Of a stretch of 37,943 bases of DNA, positions 22,651 to 31,080 are shown in pieces; within the stretch, counting starts at the first letter, position 1, and every line of letters begins with the position of its first letter. Location of the stretch: positions 1 through 37,943 of the forward strand of contig CACZCZ010000022.1 of the NCBI GenBank assembly GCA_902779845.1, read 5' to 3'. A program made the position numbers and the translations under genes. Origin of the DNA: an uncultured Bacteroidales bacterium. GTDB lineage: Bacteria > Bacteroidota > Bacteroidia > Bacteroidales > Bacteroidaceae. The notes beneath the pieces were generated by a model. It ran no database searches, had not been told where the DNA came from, and worked only from the letters and a program-made list of their open reading frames with translations.

Positions 22651-24228
22651 ATGAACACCCGAAAAGTCCGCGTTCGCTTCGCACCCTCCCCCACAGGTCC
22701 CCTCCATATCGGCGGTGTACGCACTGCCTTATATAACTATCTGTTCGCCCGTCAGCACGGCGGAGAACTCATCTTCCGCATTGAAGACACCGACTCCACA
22801 CGCTTCGTGCCTGGAGCCGAGGAATATATCATCGAGTCTTTCAAGTGGCTCGGCATTCAGTTCGACGAGGGTGTCAGCTTCGGCGGCAACCACGGTCCCT
22901 ATCGCCAGAGCGAGCGCAAGGAGATCTATAAGGAATATGTCCAGAAGCTCTTGGATGCCGGACGCGCATACATCGCTTTCGACACCCCTGAGGAACTCAC
23001 GGCAAAACGTAATGCTGCCGAAGAGCGTAGTGAGAAGTTCCAGTACGACGCTTCCACACGCTCGCAGATGCGCAACTCCCTGACACTCGGCAAGGAGGAG
23101 ACAGACCGCCTCATCGCCGAAGGCCACCCCTACGTGGTACGATTCCTCATCGAGCCCGGCGAGGACATACACGTCAATGACATCATCCGCGGCGACGTCT
23201 GCATCAACAGTTCCATCCTCGATGATAAGGTGCTGTGGAAGAGCGCCGATCAGCTCCCCACCTACCACCTTGCCAACATCGTAGATGACCACCTCATGGA
23301 GGTGACCCATGTCATCCGTGGCGAGGAGTGGCTGCCTTCGGCGCCCCTGCATGTGCTCCTGTATCGCGCCTTCGGCTGGCAGCACACGATGCCGCGCTTC
23401 GCTCATCTGCCACTGCTGCTGAAGCCCGATGGAAAGGGCAAACTCTCCAAGCGCGACGGCGACCGCCTCGGCTTCCCCGTATTTCCGCTGGAATGGCACA
23501 ATCCCGAGACGGGTGAGGTCAGCAGCGGTTACCGCGAGAAGGGCTATCTTCCCGAGGCTGTCGTGAACTTCCTTGCGCTCCTCGGCTGGAACCCAGGCGA
23601 CGATCAGGAACTCATGACGCTGGACGAGATGGTGCAGAAGTTCAATCTTGAGAAATGCTCTAAGAACGGTGCCCGCTTCGACTATGTCAAGGGTTTCTGG
23701 TTCAACCGCGAATATCTCCTGCAGCGCAGCGATGCAGAGTGGGCGCCCGCTTTTGTAAAGATCTTGAAGGAACAGGGCATCGAATGCTCCGAGGATCGTG
23801 CCGCTGAGGTCGTGGCGATGATGAAGTCCAAGGTCATCGAGTATGACACCACTGACGGCCCCCGCAAGCGCAACGTCTCCTTCGTCAGCGACCTGTGGCC
23901 CCTCTGCCGCTTCTTCTTCGTGGCGCCCACCGCCTTCAACACCGAGGACAAGTTCGTCAAGAAGAACTGGAAAGAAGATACTGCCGCCGAGATGCAGCAG
24001 TTGCGCGATGTCCTGGCCACCATCAACGACTTCAGCGTCGAAGGGCAGAAGGCCGTCGTAGATCCCTGGGTAGAACAGACGGGTATCAAGCCCTGGAACG
24101 CCTGGCGCGTATGTCTCGTCGGTGAGGGCCAAGGTCCGGACATGTACGGCCTCGCCGCCTTCCTCGGCAAAGACGAGGTGCTCCGTCGCATGGACTTCGC
24201 CATCTCCACCCTAAGCCCCAAACTTTAA
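22651..24228 (+). CDS. gltX: Glutamyl-tRNA synthetase
   Basis: 525 residues from ATG 22651. Class I signature [20 protein letters not shown] (HIGH-type) is near residues 11-30, [10 protein letters not shown] follows, and the KMSKS-equivalent is [17 protein letters not shown]. It charges tRNA-Glu with glutamate. It contains the Bacteroidota-type insertion around [39 protein letters not shown] and a normal C-terminal anticodon-binding region. It opens a plus-strand run with waaA, the flippase and the fucosyltransferase-like gene. Its stop codon lies inside the first heptads of the array at 24220-24282. Confidence 0.95.
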   Translation: MNTRKVRVRFAPSPTGPLHIGGVRTALYNYLFARQHGGELIFRIEDTDSTRFVPGAEEYIIESFKWLGIQFDEGVSFGGNHGPYRQSERKEIYKEYVQKLLDAGRAYIAFDTPEELTAKRNAAEERSEKFQYDASTRSQMRNSLTLGKEETDRLIAEGHPYVVRFLIEPGEDIHVNDIIRGDVCINSSILDDKVLWKSADQLPTYHLANIVDDHLMEVTHVIRGEEWLPSAPLHVLLYRAFGWQHTMPRFAHLPLLLKPDGKGKLSKRDGDRLGFPVFPLEWHNPETGEVSSGYREKGYLPEAVVNFLALLGWNPGDDQELMTLDEMVQKFNLEKCSKNGARFDYVKGFWFNREYLLQRSDAEWAPAFVKILKEQGIECSEDRAAEVVAMMKSKVIEYDTTDGPRKRNVSFVSDLWPLCRFFFVAPTAFNTEDKFVKKNWKEDTAAEMQQLRDVLATINDFSVEGQKAVVDPWVEQTGIKPWNAWRVCLVGEGQGPDMYGLAAFLGKDEVLRRMDFAISTLSPKL

Positions 24229-24282
24229 ACCTTAAACCCTATACCTTAAACTTTAAACATTAAACCTTAAACTTTAAACTAA
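24220..24282 (+). repeat. Nine 7-bp repeats between gltX and waaA
   Basis: AAACTTT, AAACCTT, AAACCCT, ATACCTT, AAACTTT, AAACATT, AAACCTT, AAACTTT, AAACTAA follow one another without slippage. The array starts within the last gltX codons, supplies its TAA stop and ends two bases before the waaA TTG start, so it fills the whole intergenic space. Confidence 0.85.
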
Positions 24283-24284
24283 AC

Positions 24285-25547
24285 TTGTACAGCTTCGCCA
24301 TTTACCTCTATATGCTGGCCGTTGGCATCGCTGCCATCTTCAGCAAGCGAGCCCGCAAATTAGCGGTTGGTCATCAGTACGCCTTCGTCCGCCTGAAACG
24401 TCTGGTGGACAAGAATGAGCAGTACATCTGGTTCCATGCCGCCTCCCTGGGCGAGTTCGAACAAGGCCGCCCCCTCATGGAGCGCCTGCGCCGCGAGCAT
24501 CCTGAATACAAGATCCTGCTTACCTTCTTCTCACCTTCAGGCTATGAGGTGCGCAAAGACTGGGAGGGCGCCGACATCGTGTGCTACCTGCCCTTGGACA
24601 CCCCCACCAACGTCCGCATCTTCTTCCACTACGTGCAGCCCAAGATGCTTTTCCTCATCAAATATGAGTTCTGGCATAACTACTTGAAGATCTGCAAACG
24701 CCGCGGCATTCCCGTGTACAGTGTCAGCAGTATCTTCCGGCCCAATCAGGTATTCTTCCGTTGGTACGGCCGGCTCGGCGGCTACCGTCGCGTGCTCGGT
24801 TACATCACACATTTCTTTGTTCAGAATCAGCAGTCGAAGGATCTGTTGGCAACACTGGGCCACACGGACAATGTCACCATCGTGGGCGACACGCGCTTCG
24901 ACCGTGTCCTTGACATCCGTCGCGCTGCCAAGCCCCTACCGCTGGTGGAGAAGTTTGCAGCCGACCACACCGTCTTTGTCGCAGGCAGCAGCTGGCCCCC
25001 TGACGAAGCCCTGTTTATTCCGTGGTTCAAGAGTTCAGCCCTCAACCCTCAGCCCTCAGCCCTCAACCCTCTCCGCCTCATCATCGCTCCCCATCAGATT
25101 GGCGAGGACCACCTTCGCGCCATTGAGCAAGCTCTCGACGGTTGTCGCGTCCTGCGCTATTCGCAAGCCACCGAGGAGAATGTCGCCACTGCCGATGTCC
25201 TCATCATCGACTGCTTCGGGCTCCTCTCCAGCATCTACCGCTATGGTCAGCTGGCAATGGTGGGCGGCGGCTTCGGCGTTGGCATTCACAACATCCCGGA
25301 AGCAGCTGTCTATGGCATCCCTGTCATCATTGGCCCCAACAACCAAAACTTCCGCGAGGCGCGCTATCTGCTTGATGCCGGAGCCTGCTTCGAGGTGCAC
25401 GACGCGAGTGAGTTCAATCACATCGCCGACCACCTTCTCACAGATGCCGAGGCCTATCGCACGGCCGCAGAAGCCGCCCGCAGCTATATCGCCGAGAACT
25501 CCGGTGCCACCGACATCATCTACTCTCAGACCTTTCCTCAACAATAG
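24285..25547 (+). CDS. waaA: 3-deoxy-D-manno-octulosonic acid (Kdo) transferase
   Basis: 420 residues from a TTG start at 24285. TTG is preferred to the ATG at 24312 because MYSFAIYLYMLAVG is the usual beginning of Bacteroidota KdtA/WaaA and gives the complete membrane anchor. Conserved features are YIWFHAASLGEFEQGRPL, KYEFWHNYLK, VGDTRFDRV, VAGSSWPPDE and the C-terminal nucleotide-sugar domain with GGGFGVGIHNIPEAAVYGIPVIIGP. It transfers Kdo from CMP-Kdo to lipid A precursor at the inner membrane, an essential LPS step. Between the two domains, SSALNPQPSALNPL is coded by five GC-rich 7-bp repeats (25035-25069), read in frame. Confidence 0.93.
   Translation: MYSFAIYLYMLAVGIAAIFSKRARKLAVGHQYAFVRLKRLVDKNEQYIWFHAASLGEFEQGRPLMERLRREHPEYKILLTFFSPSGYEVRKDWEGADIVCYLPLDTPTNVRIFFHYVQPKMLFLIKYEFWHNYLKICKRRGIPVYSVSSIFRPNQVFFRWYGRLGGYRRVLGYITHFFVQNQQSKDLLATLGHTDNVTIVGDTRFDRVLDIRRAAKPLPLVEKFAADHTVFVAGSSWPPDEALFIPWFKSSALNPQPSALNPLRLIIAPHQIGEDHLRAIEQALDGCRVLRYSQATEENVATADVLIIDCFGLLSSIYRYGQLAMVGGGFGVGIHNIPEAAVYGIPVIIGPNNQNFREARYLLDAGACFEVHDASEFNHIADHLLTDAEAYRTAAEAARSYIAENSGATDIIYSQTFPQQ
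25035..25069 (+). repeat. Five 7-bp repeats inside waaA
   Basis: TCAGCCC, TCAACCC, TCAGCCC, TCAGCCC, TCAACCC in exact register. They fit the degenerate heptad TYARMCY that also covers TTAAACT/TTAAACC in the intergenic arrays. Confidence 0.8.
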
Positions 25548-25549
25548 CA

Positions 25550-27190
25550 TTGGCATCCTCCTCTCCTTTGTCTAATGATTCGACGCCCCTTCCCAACAGG
25601 GAGGGACAGGGGGGAGAGTCTCTGAAGCGAAAGACAGCCCAAGGCCTCCTTTGGGGCGGCTTCAGCAACGGCATGGTACAGCTGCTGGGGGCGATCTTCG
25701 GGCTCTGGCTGATCAACATCCTCACCCCCGAAGACTATGGAAAGATGGCAGCGCTGGTAATCTTTTCCAACATCGCCAGCGTGCTACAGGAGAGCGGTTT
25801 CACGGCGGCCTTAGCCAACAAACGGGAGCCTACCCATGAAGAGTACAACGCCGTCTTCTGGTTCAATGTCCTCGTAGGCATCATCCTCTACATTCTCCTT
25901 TTCCTGACCGCCCCCTTTATTGCCGATTTCTACCACGAGCCCGTCCTCTGTCCGCTGGGCCGCTTCGCCTTCCTCGGCTTCGTCCTTTCATGCTTCGGCA
26001 CCGCCCAGCGTGCTTATCTCTTCGGCCATCTGATGGTGAAGCAGACGAGCATTATGCAGATGGCCTCCATCACCCTCTCCGGCATCGTCGGCGTCTGCCT
26101 CGCCTATGCAGGCTTTGCCTATTGGGGCTTGGCTGCCCAAAGCCTCGTTTATGTCGGTTCAATCACAGCCTTCGCTTGGTTCTTCTCGCCTTGGCGACCC
26201 ACTCTTCCTGCGGTGCAGGAAGAAGTGAAAAATGAAAAAGTGAACAATGAAAAATATAAGTTACTTGGGCCTCTTAAGGACTGTCCTGTACAAAAGAGAA
26301 AATCTTATTTTTCACTCTTCATTCTTTCACTTTTCACTATTCTCCAGCCCGCCTGGCAGATGTTCGGTTTCTCGTCCAAGCTGCTTGTCAACAGCCTCGC
26401 CTTCCAGTTCAACAACAACGCCTTTGGTGTCCTTCTGAACCGTTTCTTCCCCGGTGGTCATGTTGCCGGCATCTACAGCAATGCCCGTAAGTGGGACGAT
26501 ATGGCCATTGCCACCATTGGCGGTATGGTGCAGGGGGTCGCGCAACCGGTGTTAAGGGAAGCGGCCAGCACAGGACTTGTAGCCGTTTTCCGCAAGCTTC
26601 TCCGCTTCACCTGCTTTGTCAGTTTCCCCTGTCTCTTAGGCTTGGCGCTGATTGCCGAGGACTTCATCGTCCTGCTGGCAGGCGAGAAATGGCACGCCTC
26701 CGCCACCCTTCTTTCCCTGCTCTGTATCTATGGTGCCCTCTCGCCCGTGGTGACGCTCTACTCCAATCTCGTCATCTCGCGCGGGCGCTCCACTATTAAT
26801 ATGGTCATTGGCCTCTTGAACTGCGTTCTGGTATGGGGTGGCATTATTGTCCTCCACGCCTTAAGCTACGACCTAACGGCTATGGTCATCTTCTATGTTG
26901 CTCTGAACATCGCGTGGCTCTTCGTGTGGCAGGCCTGCGCCCGCCGTCTCATCGGACTTCGCTGGCGTCACGCCATCAAAGACATCGTTCCGTTCTTTGT
27001 GTTCGCTTTCGCTGTGATGGCAGCAGCCTATTTTGCCACCCACTCACTGCCCATCTCCTGGCTCCGTATGTTTCTTCGCATCCTCATCGCCGTCATCGTC
27101 TATGTAGGCACTCTTTGGATGGCCAACGCACAAATTCTGCGCGAGAGCTTCGACTATATTCTCCGGCGACACCACGACATCCATACATAA
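25550..27190 (+). CDS. Polysaccharide flippase (Wzx-type, MOP superfamily)
   Basis: 546 residues from TTG 25550, two bases after waaA. No ATG precedes the conserved start (KRKTAQGLLWGGFSNGMVQLLGAIFGLWLI), so a rare start must be used; the first 24 residues include PLPNREGQGGES, translated from a GC-rich palindrome at 25586-25615. The rest has about 12-14 membrane helices with landmarks INILTPEDYGKMAAL, ESGFTAALANKREPT and MFGFSSKLLVNSLAFQFNNNAFGVLLNRFF. It should move lipid-linked glycan across the inner membrane. A hydrophilic-then-hydrophobic segment (about residues 225-263, KNEKVNNEKYKLL...SYFSLFILSLFTIL) is coded by an in-frame inverted repeat and seems inserted. Confidence 0.88.
   Translation: MASSSPLSNDSTPLPNREGQGGESLKRKTAQGLLWGGFSNGMVQLLGAIFGLWLINILTPEDYGKMAALVIFSNIASVLQESGFTAALANKREPTHEEYNAVFWFNVLVGIILYILLFLTAPFIADFYHEPVLCPLGRFAFLGFVLSCFGTAQRAYLFGHLMVKQTSIMQMASITLSGIVGVCLAYAGFAYWGLAAQSLVYVGSITAFAWFFSPWRPTLPAVQEEVKNEKVNNEKYKLLGPLKDCPVQKRKSYFSLFILSLFTILQPAWQMFGFSSKLLVNSLAFQFNNNAFGVLLNRFFPGGHVAGIYSNARKWDDMAIATIGGMVQGVAQPVLREAASTGLVAVFRKLLRFTCFVSFPCLLGLALIAEDFIVLLAGEKWHASATLLSLLCIYGALSPVVTLYSNLVISRGRSTINMVIGLLNCVLVWGGIIVLHALSYDLTAMVIFYVALNIAWLFVWQACARRLIGLRWRHAIKDIVPFFVFAFAVMAAAYFATHSLPISWLRMFLRILIAVIVYVGTLWMANAQILRESFDYILRRHHDIHT
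25586..25615. repeat. GC-rich palindrome at the flippase N-terminus
   Basis: CCCCTTCCC faces GGGAGGG and GGGGGG across short turns. It is translated as PLPNREGQGG ahead of the conserved flippase core. Confidence 0.55.
26224..26339. repeat. In-frame inverted repeat inside the flippase gene
   Basis: The left arm 26224-26260 (AGTGAAAAATGAAAAAGTG...) and right arm 26304-26339 (...TCTTTCACTTTTCACT) are imperfect reverse complements of about 36 bp around a 43-bp centre. Removing the segment would join WRPTLPAVQE to the conserved WQMFGFSSKLL. Confidence 0.7.
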
Positions 27191-27205
27191 ATAATTAACG
27201 GTATA

Positions 27206-28117
27206 GTGAAAGAGAATCTGATGATATTAGAAGGTGGCCTCGGCAACCGAATGCGTGTGGCTGCTGCAGCCTATGCGATGTCACGTCGCAGCGGCATCCC
27301 CTTCCGTGTCCTTTGGACAAAACAATGGGGCATGCATTGCCGTTTCGACGAGCTGTTCAAGAGCCTTGCCACCGCGGATTCTCCCCTATTCACCCTTCGC
27401 GATGCTCGCGGCCCCGAGCGTTTCCTTTTCGCCCGTCCCACGGCCAAGAACCTCCATCTGCCTCGTCTCTTGCAGCGGCTACGCTATCGACATATCATCT
27501 ACTCTCCGCAGATATGGTATCTCAATCGCGATGGCTTTGACTACGAAGCGTGGTTCCGACAGGGCGGCACCTTGATGACCGCCTACCGCGACTTCTGTCC
27601 ATGGACGAGCGCTGACCTGCGCTTCCTCTTTCAGCCTAATGAAGAAGTACAGCACCTCATCGATGAGCGCACCGCAGCTTTTTCTCCTCATTCCATCGGC
27701 GTTCACATCCGTCGCACCGACCACCAGCAAGCCATTGACGAGAGCCCCATTGAGCTTTTCTTCGAGGCAGTAGATAAAGAGATACAGCAATGTGAAAAGG
27801 CTCTCTCCCCCACAGGGGGCGCGGGGAGAGGGGCTACCATTTATCTTGCCACCGACGACGAAGCCACGAAGGAAGCTATGCGACGCCGCTACGGCCAGCG
27901 CATCATCACGTCCAACGCAAAAGCCACACGCGAATCGACCGACGGCATCCGCGATGCCCTCGTAGAGATGTTCGCCCTCAGCCGCACATGCCACATCTAT
28001 GGCTCGGCCGGTTCCACCTTCTCACCCATCGCGGCCTGCCTCGGCAACATCCCCATCACCATCGTGCAGCGCGACGGCAAGGGTACAGTGGACTTGCTCT
28101 GTCAGGAGACAAGCTGA
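27206..28117 (+). CDS. Fucosyltransferase-like glycosyltransferase (GT11/GT23-like)
   Basis: 303 residues from GTG 27206; ATG 27221 would remove KENLM from the first strand. The start LMILEGGLGNRMRVAAAAYAMS and the motif IGVHIRRTDH (near residues 164-173) resemble alpha-fucosyltransferases of the GT11/GT23 type, where HxRRxD binds GDP-fucose; IYLATDDEATKEAM and HIYGSAGSTFSPIAACLG are further family-like motifs. It probably adds fucose or a related deoxysugar to the glycan handled by the upstream flippase, 15 nt away. KALSPTGGAGRGA, between two conserved parts, is coded by a palindrome (27803-27830). The acceptor is unknown. Confidence 0.7.
   Translation: MKENLMILEGGLGNRMRVAAAAYAMSRRSGIPFRVLWTKQWGMHCRFDELFKSLATADSPLFTLRDARGPERFLFARPTAKNLHLPRLLQRLRYRHIIYSPQIWYLNRDGFDYEAWFRQGGTLMTAYRDFCPWTSADLRFLFQPNEEVQHLIDERTAAFSPHSIGVHIRRTDHQQAIDESPIELFFEAVDKEIQQCEKALSPTGGAGRGATIYLATDDEATKEAMRRRYGQRIITSNAKATRESTDGIRDALVEMFALSRTCHIYGSAGSTFSPIAACLGNIPITIVQRDGKGTVDLLCQETS
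27803..27830. repeat. GC-rich palindrome inside the fucosyltransferase-like gene
   Basis: CTCTCCCC at 27803-27810 and GGGGAGAG at 27823-27830 are perfect complements with a 12-nt centre, translated in frame as SPTGGAGRG. Confidence 0.75.
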
Positions 28118-28153
28118 TTCAGGAAGACAATCAGATAGTGAAAAACAGCGGAT

Positions 28154-29161
28154 TCACCGTGCTGCGTAAGTCACGCCCCATTGATAAACCTGCTCGATGA
28201 AAGGAGCCGGGATGTGATGCTGACGCAGCAGATCGCGAATGAAACGCAGACCAAAGGGAAAGTCCTCGATGAAATAGCGACTGGTGAAATCGATGCGCCA
28301 GCCATCGGGGGTCTCGGTCATCGGAGCTTGTATGCCATGGAAAGCTTGGATAGTGCGTATTTTGCGCGTGAGAGAAGCTGCATCAACGGATTCGTAGTAG
28401 GTGAGCAATGGAGGAATCGCTGTTTGCGAAATGCCCAAGCAGTCTGTGAGCTGCATAAACTCAGCATCCATCTGCATAATCATCTCCGAAGCCTCAAGCG
28501 TCCAGTCGTCATAGAACAAAAAAGGAGCCGGGAATGTGTCCTGCTCGTGACCCCGCCACATCGTGAAGAGACGTCCCGTGTGAAGGATGGGGTTGCTGTT
28601 GCTAAGGCTTACTTCGTAGAAGTTGTTAAGCAAAGCTACAGGAGTGCGGAAGAGTTGTTCTAAGGTTAGACGCAGCAACGCTGGGTCATCAGCGTGTTCA
28701 ATCGCCACATGCAGTTGAGGCTTGTAGCCTAAGAGCTGTGCGCGATGACCGTAAGTGCTGATGCGCGAGATGAACGGCACGCGCTGGAAGCCAAACAGCG
28801 GCTGCGAGGCAGGCAGCAGGTTGTGCGCGGCAAAGAAGAACCCCGTGTTGGCAACAATGGCGCCGACAGCAGTCGCAGGCGACAGCCACGGACGAATCTC
28901 CTGTAAGACAGCTTCAATGGAAAAACCGGGCAGACATAGCAGAACGATGTCGGCTTCGGGGATGACTTCGCGGGCATCGGACGTGACACACGACAATGTA
29001 CCCGTGAAGCAGTGTCCATCGGGGTCGATGACCTCGGGCTGCAGGCTCCATTGTTCGGGACGGCGGGTGAGCAGGCTCACCTGGGTGTCCGGCTGTGATG
29101 CCAGGAATCCTGCACACACGGAGCCCAGATTGCCACCCCCGCAGATTGTTATCTTCAGCAT
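28154..29161 (-). CDS. Opine (octopine/nopaline) dehydrogenase family enzyme
   Basis: 335 residues. The Rossmann motif CGGGNLGSVCAG is at 7-18, and a second strand carries the acidic-free LLTRRPEQW, suggesting NADP preference. After ADIVLLCLPGF (70-80), the C-terminal helical domain contains SNSNPILHTGRLF (187-199) with the Asn-Pro-x-x-His arrangement of octopine dehydrogenases (His194 as likely catalytic base). Such enzymes reductively join the amine of an amino acid to an alpha-keto acid such as pyruvate. Its ATG overlaps the stop of the upstream fusion gene (shared ATGCTGA, 29161..29155), so the two are translationally coupled and probably work in one pathway. A role in making a glycan substituent is inference. 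Confidence 0.8.
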   Translation of the reverse strand: MLKITICGGGNLGSVCAGFLASQPDTQVSLLTRRPEQWSLQPEVIDPDGHCFTGTLSCVTSDAREVIPEADIVLLCLPGFSIEAVLQEIRPWLSPATAVGAIVANTGFFFAAHNLLPASQPLFGFQRVPFISRISTYGHRAQLLGYKPQLHVAIEHADDPALLRLTLEQLFRTPVALLNNFYEVSLSNSNPILHTGRLFTMWRGHEQDTFPAPFLFYDDWTLEASEMIMQMDAEFMQLTDCLGISQTAIPPLLTYYESVDAASLTRKIRTIQAFHGIQAPMTETPDGWRIDFTSRYFIEDFPFGLRFIRDLLRQHHIPAPFIEQVYQWGVTYAAR

Positions 29162-30966
29162 AATTCGCGCAGTGCCTTGAGCAATCGGTTATTGTCCTTG
29201 GTGTCACGCACGGCGATGCGGACATAGTTTTTGCCGCCAAAAGCTTTTTTGTAGCCGCAGTCCTTGATGAGAATGTTCACGCGTTTGATGAGCAGGATGG
29301 CCAGTTCAGAAGATGTGAAGCGGTCGGTAACCTCGCAAAGGAAGTAGTTGGCCTCGGTGGGAATCACACGCAGGAAGGGTATCGCGCGCAGCCCTTCCTC
29401 GAAGCGGGCGCGCTCCTCCTGGAAGAGCTGGCAGGCACGGTGGTAGTCGCCCTCATACTTGCCATAAATCTGCATATAGTACTCTCCGAAGGAATTGATG
29501 TTCCAAATGCTCACCTCGCTGCGCACGGCTTTGATGAGTTCACGGTCGGCCGATGCCAGCACGCCCAAGCGCAGGCCCGGGACTCCATAGCTTTTGGAAA
29601 TACTCTTCATGACGATCATCGTGGGGTGTGCCTCCAGCGTCTCATCCTGCAGCAGTGTGCCATCGGGGTAGCACGAAGCGAAATCCACGAACGACTCATC
29701 CACGAGAAAGCGGATGCCGCGCTGCTCACACCACGTAGCCAGACGCAACACATCGGCACGAGGGATGTAGTTGCCGCTGGGGTTGTCAGGATTAATGAGC
29801 AGCAGCATGGCGATCGACTTGTCAGCGTAGAAGCGCATCAAGTCGTCAGCTGTGTAGGAGAAATCGGCGTTCGAGGGTTGGAAAATCACCAATTCATCGG
29901 CTTCCTTTCGGTTGGGATATTCCTCAAAGGTGGGATAGACCACGCCCAAGCGGCCCGGCGTGCGCTCCATCACCACCTTGATGAGTTCTGCAGCGCCGTT
30001 GCCTGGCACGGCATAGTCCTGCGAGATACCGAAGTACTTGCCAGCAAGCAGGGAGTTGACTTGCATGCCGGAGGGGTACTGCGTGAGCAGGGCATCGAAG
30101 CTGGAGAGCAGTTCCTGCTTCAGACGCGGTGAGGGGAAATAGGGATTCACCAGATAGTTGAAGTCCAGCATCCCGGGGAAGCGCCAGAAGCCGCCGAAGC
30201 GTCGCGAGTAGCTGCGCCACAAGTCCTCGCCCTCGGCAAAGAGCGTCTCGGCGATGTCCAAATCCTGAATGTCATCTATCTCATACCACTTCAGATCGTG
30301 GATGGGCAGCGCCTTCAGGTCGGTGCGGTCGAGGAAGGTGAGCACACGCAGCACCTGCTCGTAGTATTCATTCTCGCCCATCGACTTGACATAGACCTCC
30401 AGGAATGGCACATACTTCGTGCACAGGAATTCACGGCTGAACTTATAAACATTCACCGTCTTGTAGTATTGGTCGCGTTCCTCGAAACGGAAGGAGCTCT
30501 TCGGCACAAAGCTAGTGATGCAGCCGTCGTCATCCAGACGCACCATCGTGCCGTCCATCCACGACTCGTACTTTGCCACAAGGGCCAGGTTGGGCCATTC
30601 GTTGTCCAAGAGCAGCGGGAAGAGGCGTTCGTCGAGAATCAGGTCGCTCTCGATGAGTAGCGTGTCGTCCTCCATCAGTTGTTCGCGCGCCAAAGCCAGG
30701 GAGTAGATGTTGTTGGTGCGGTCATAGATCTCATTGACGACATATTCTATGTTCAAGTCCGGGAAGTGGGCATCGATGTGAGCACGGAGGCCGTCGGCCT
30801 GATAGCCTACGACAACCACAATGCGCGTCAGGGGCAATGTGGAGAGTTGGTTAAGGAGGCGGTCGATGAGACGAGTGGCGCCCACTTTGACCATACATTT
30901 GGTTTGCTTGCGGGTGAGTTCGCCAAGGCGGCGTCCCATGCCCGCAGCCAGGATAATGGCTTGCAT
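29155..30966 (-). CDS. LicC-like nucleotidyltransferase fused to a class I/II PLP enzyme
   Basis: 603 residues. Residues 1-240 are a nucleotidyltransferase: AIILAAGMGRRLGELT (3-18), KQTKCMVKVG (20-29), NEIYDRTNNIYSLALAR (78-94) and ESDLILDE (106-113) match the CTP:phosphocholine cytidylyltransferase LicC and its phosphonate relative PntC more than sugar enzymes. Residues about 265-603 are a fold-type I PLP domain like HisC/CobD: INPDNPSGN (391-399), LVDESFVDF (421-429), SISKSYGVPGLRLG (455-468) with Lys458 as the Schiff-base lysine. One protein could thus make an amino-alcohol or aminoalkyl phosphate (by transamination or, as in CobD, decarboxylation) and activate it as the CDP form. LicD across the divergent promoter would be the transferase. 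No PEP mutase gene is present here. Confidence 0.85.
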   Translation of the reverse strand: MQAIILAAGMGRRLGELTRKQTKCMVKVGATRLIDRLLNQLSTLPLTRIVVVVGYQADGLRAHIDAHFPDLNIEYVVNEIYDRTNNIYSLALAREQLMEDDTLLIESDLILDERLFPLLLDNEWPNLALVAKYESWMDGTMVRLDDDGCITSFVPKSSFRFEERDQYYKTVNVYKFSREFLCTKYVPFLEVYVKSMGENEYYEQVLRVLTFLDRTDLKALPIHDLKWYEIDDIQDLDIAETLFAEGEDLWRSYSRRFGGFWRFPGMLDFNYLVNPYFPSPRLKQELLSSFDALLTQYPSGMQVNSLLAGKYFGISQDYAVPGNGAAELIKVVMERTPGRLGVVYPTFEEYPNRKEADELVIFQPSNADFSYTADDLMRFYADKSIAMLLLINPDNPSGNYIPRADVLRLATWCEQRGIRFLVDESFVDFASCYPDGTLLQDETLEAHPTMIVMKSISKSYGVPGLRLGVLASADRELIKAVRSEVSIWNINSFGEYYMQIYGKYEGDYHRACQLFQEERARFEEGLRAIPFLRVIPTEANYFLCEVTDRFTSSELAILLIKRVNILIKDCGYKKAFGGKNYVRIAVRDTKDNNRLLKALRELC

Positions 30967-30992
30967 AAGGAGATGTTTTTGTTATTTTCGCT

Positions 30993-31001
30993 GCAAAAGT
31001 A
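30993..31001 (-). promoter_or_regulatory. -7 element for the LicC-PLP fusion gene
   Basis: TACTTTTGC on the minus strand at 31001..30993. The position of its -33 element falls within the 7-bp repeats at 31009-31036; no TTTG is present there. Confidence 0.55.
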
Positions 31002-31008
31002 AAGAAAA

Positions 31009-31036
31009 GTTTAAAGTTTAAAGTTTAAAGTTTAAA
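31009..31036. repeat. Four perfect 7-bp repeats between divergent promoters
   Basis: GTTTAAA repeats exactly four times, plus a partial unit. It fills the space between the two -7 elements (30993-31001 and 31045-31053) and covers the -33 position of both. It is the reverse complement of the AAACTTT heptad seen elsewhere. Confidence 0.85.
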
Positions 31037-31044
31037 GAAATATG

Positions 31045-31053
31045 TACTTTTGC
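31045..31053 (+). promoter_or_regulatory. -7 element for licD
   Basis: TACTTTTGC, start near 31059, about 22 nt before the ATG at 31081. It excludes the upstream in-frame ATG at 31042. Confidence 0.6.
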
Positions 31054-31080
31054 ACCGAAAAAAACGAAACTATAATAAAA

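Noticed and set aside
22729-24132. 467-codon open frame opposite gltX
   Set aside because: gltX motifs prove the other strand; the frame has no family features.
29155-30966. Sequencing or assembly fusion of two genes
   Set aside because: The frame is continuous through a sensible linker (about 240-265), and similar nucleotidyltransferase-PLP fusions are known, so it is read as a real fusion.
31009-31036. Simple terminator between the LicC-PLP and licD genes
   Set aside because: The genes diverge there, and the sequence is a direct repeat between two -7 boxes.
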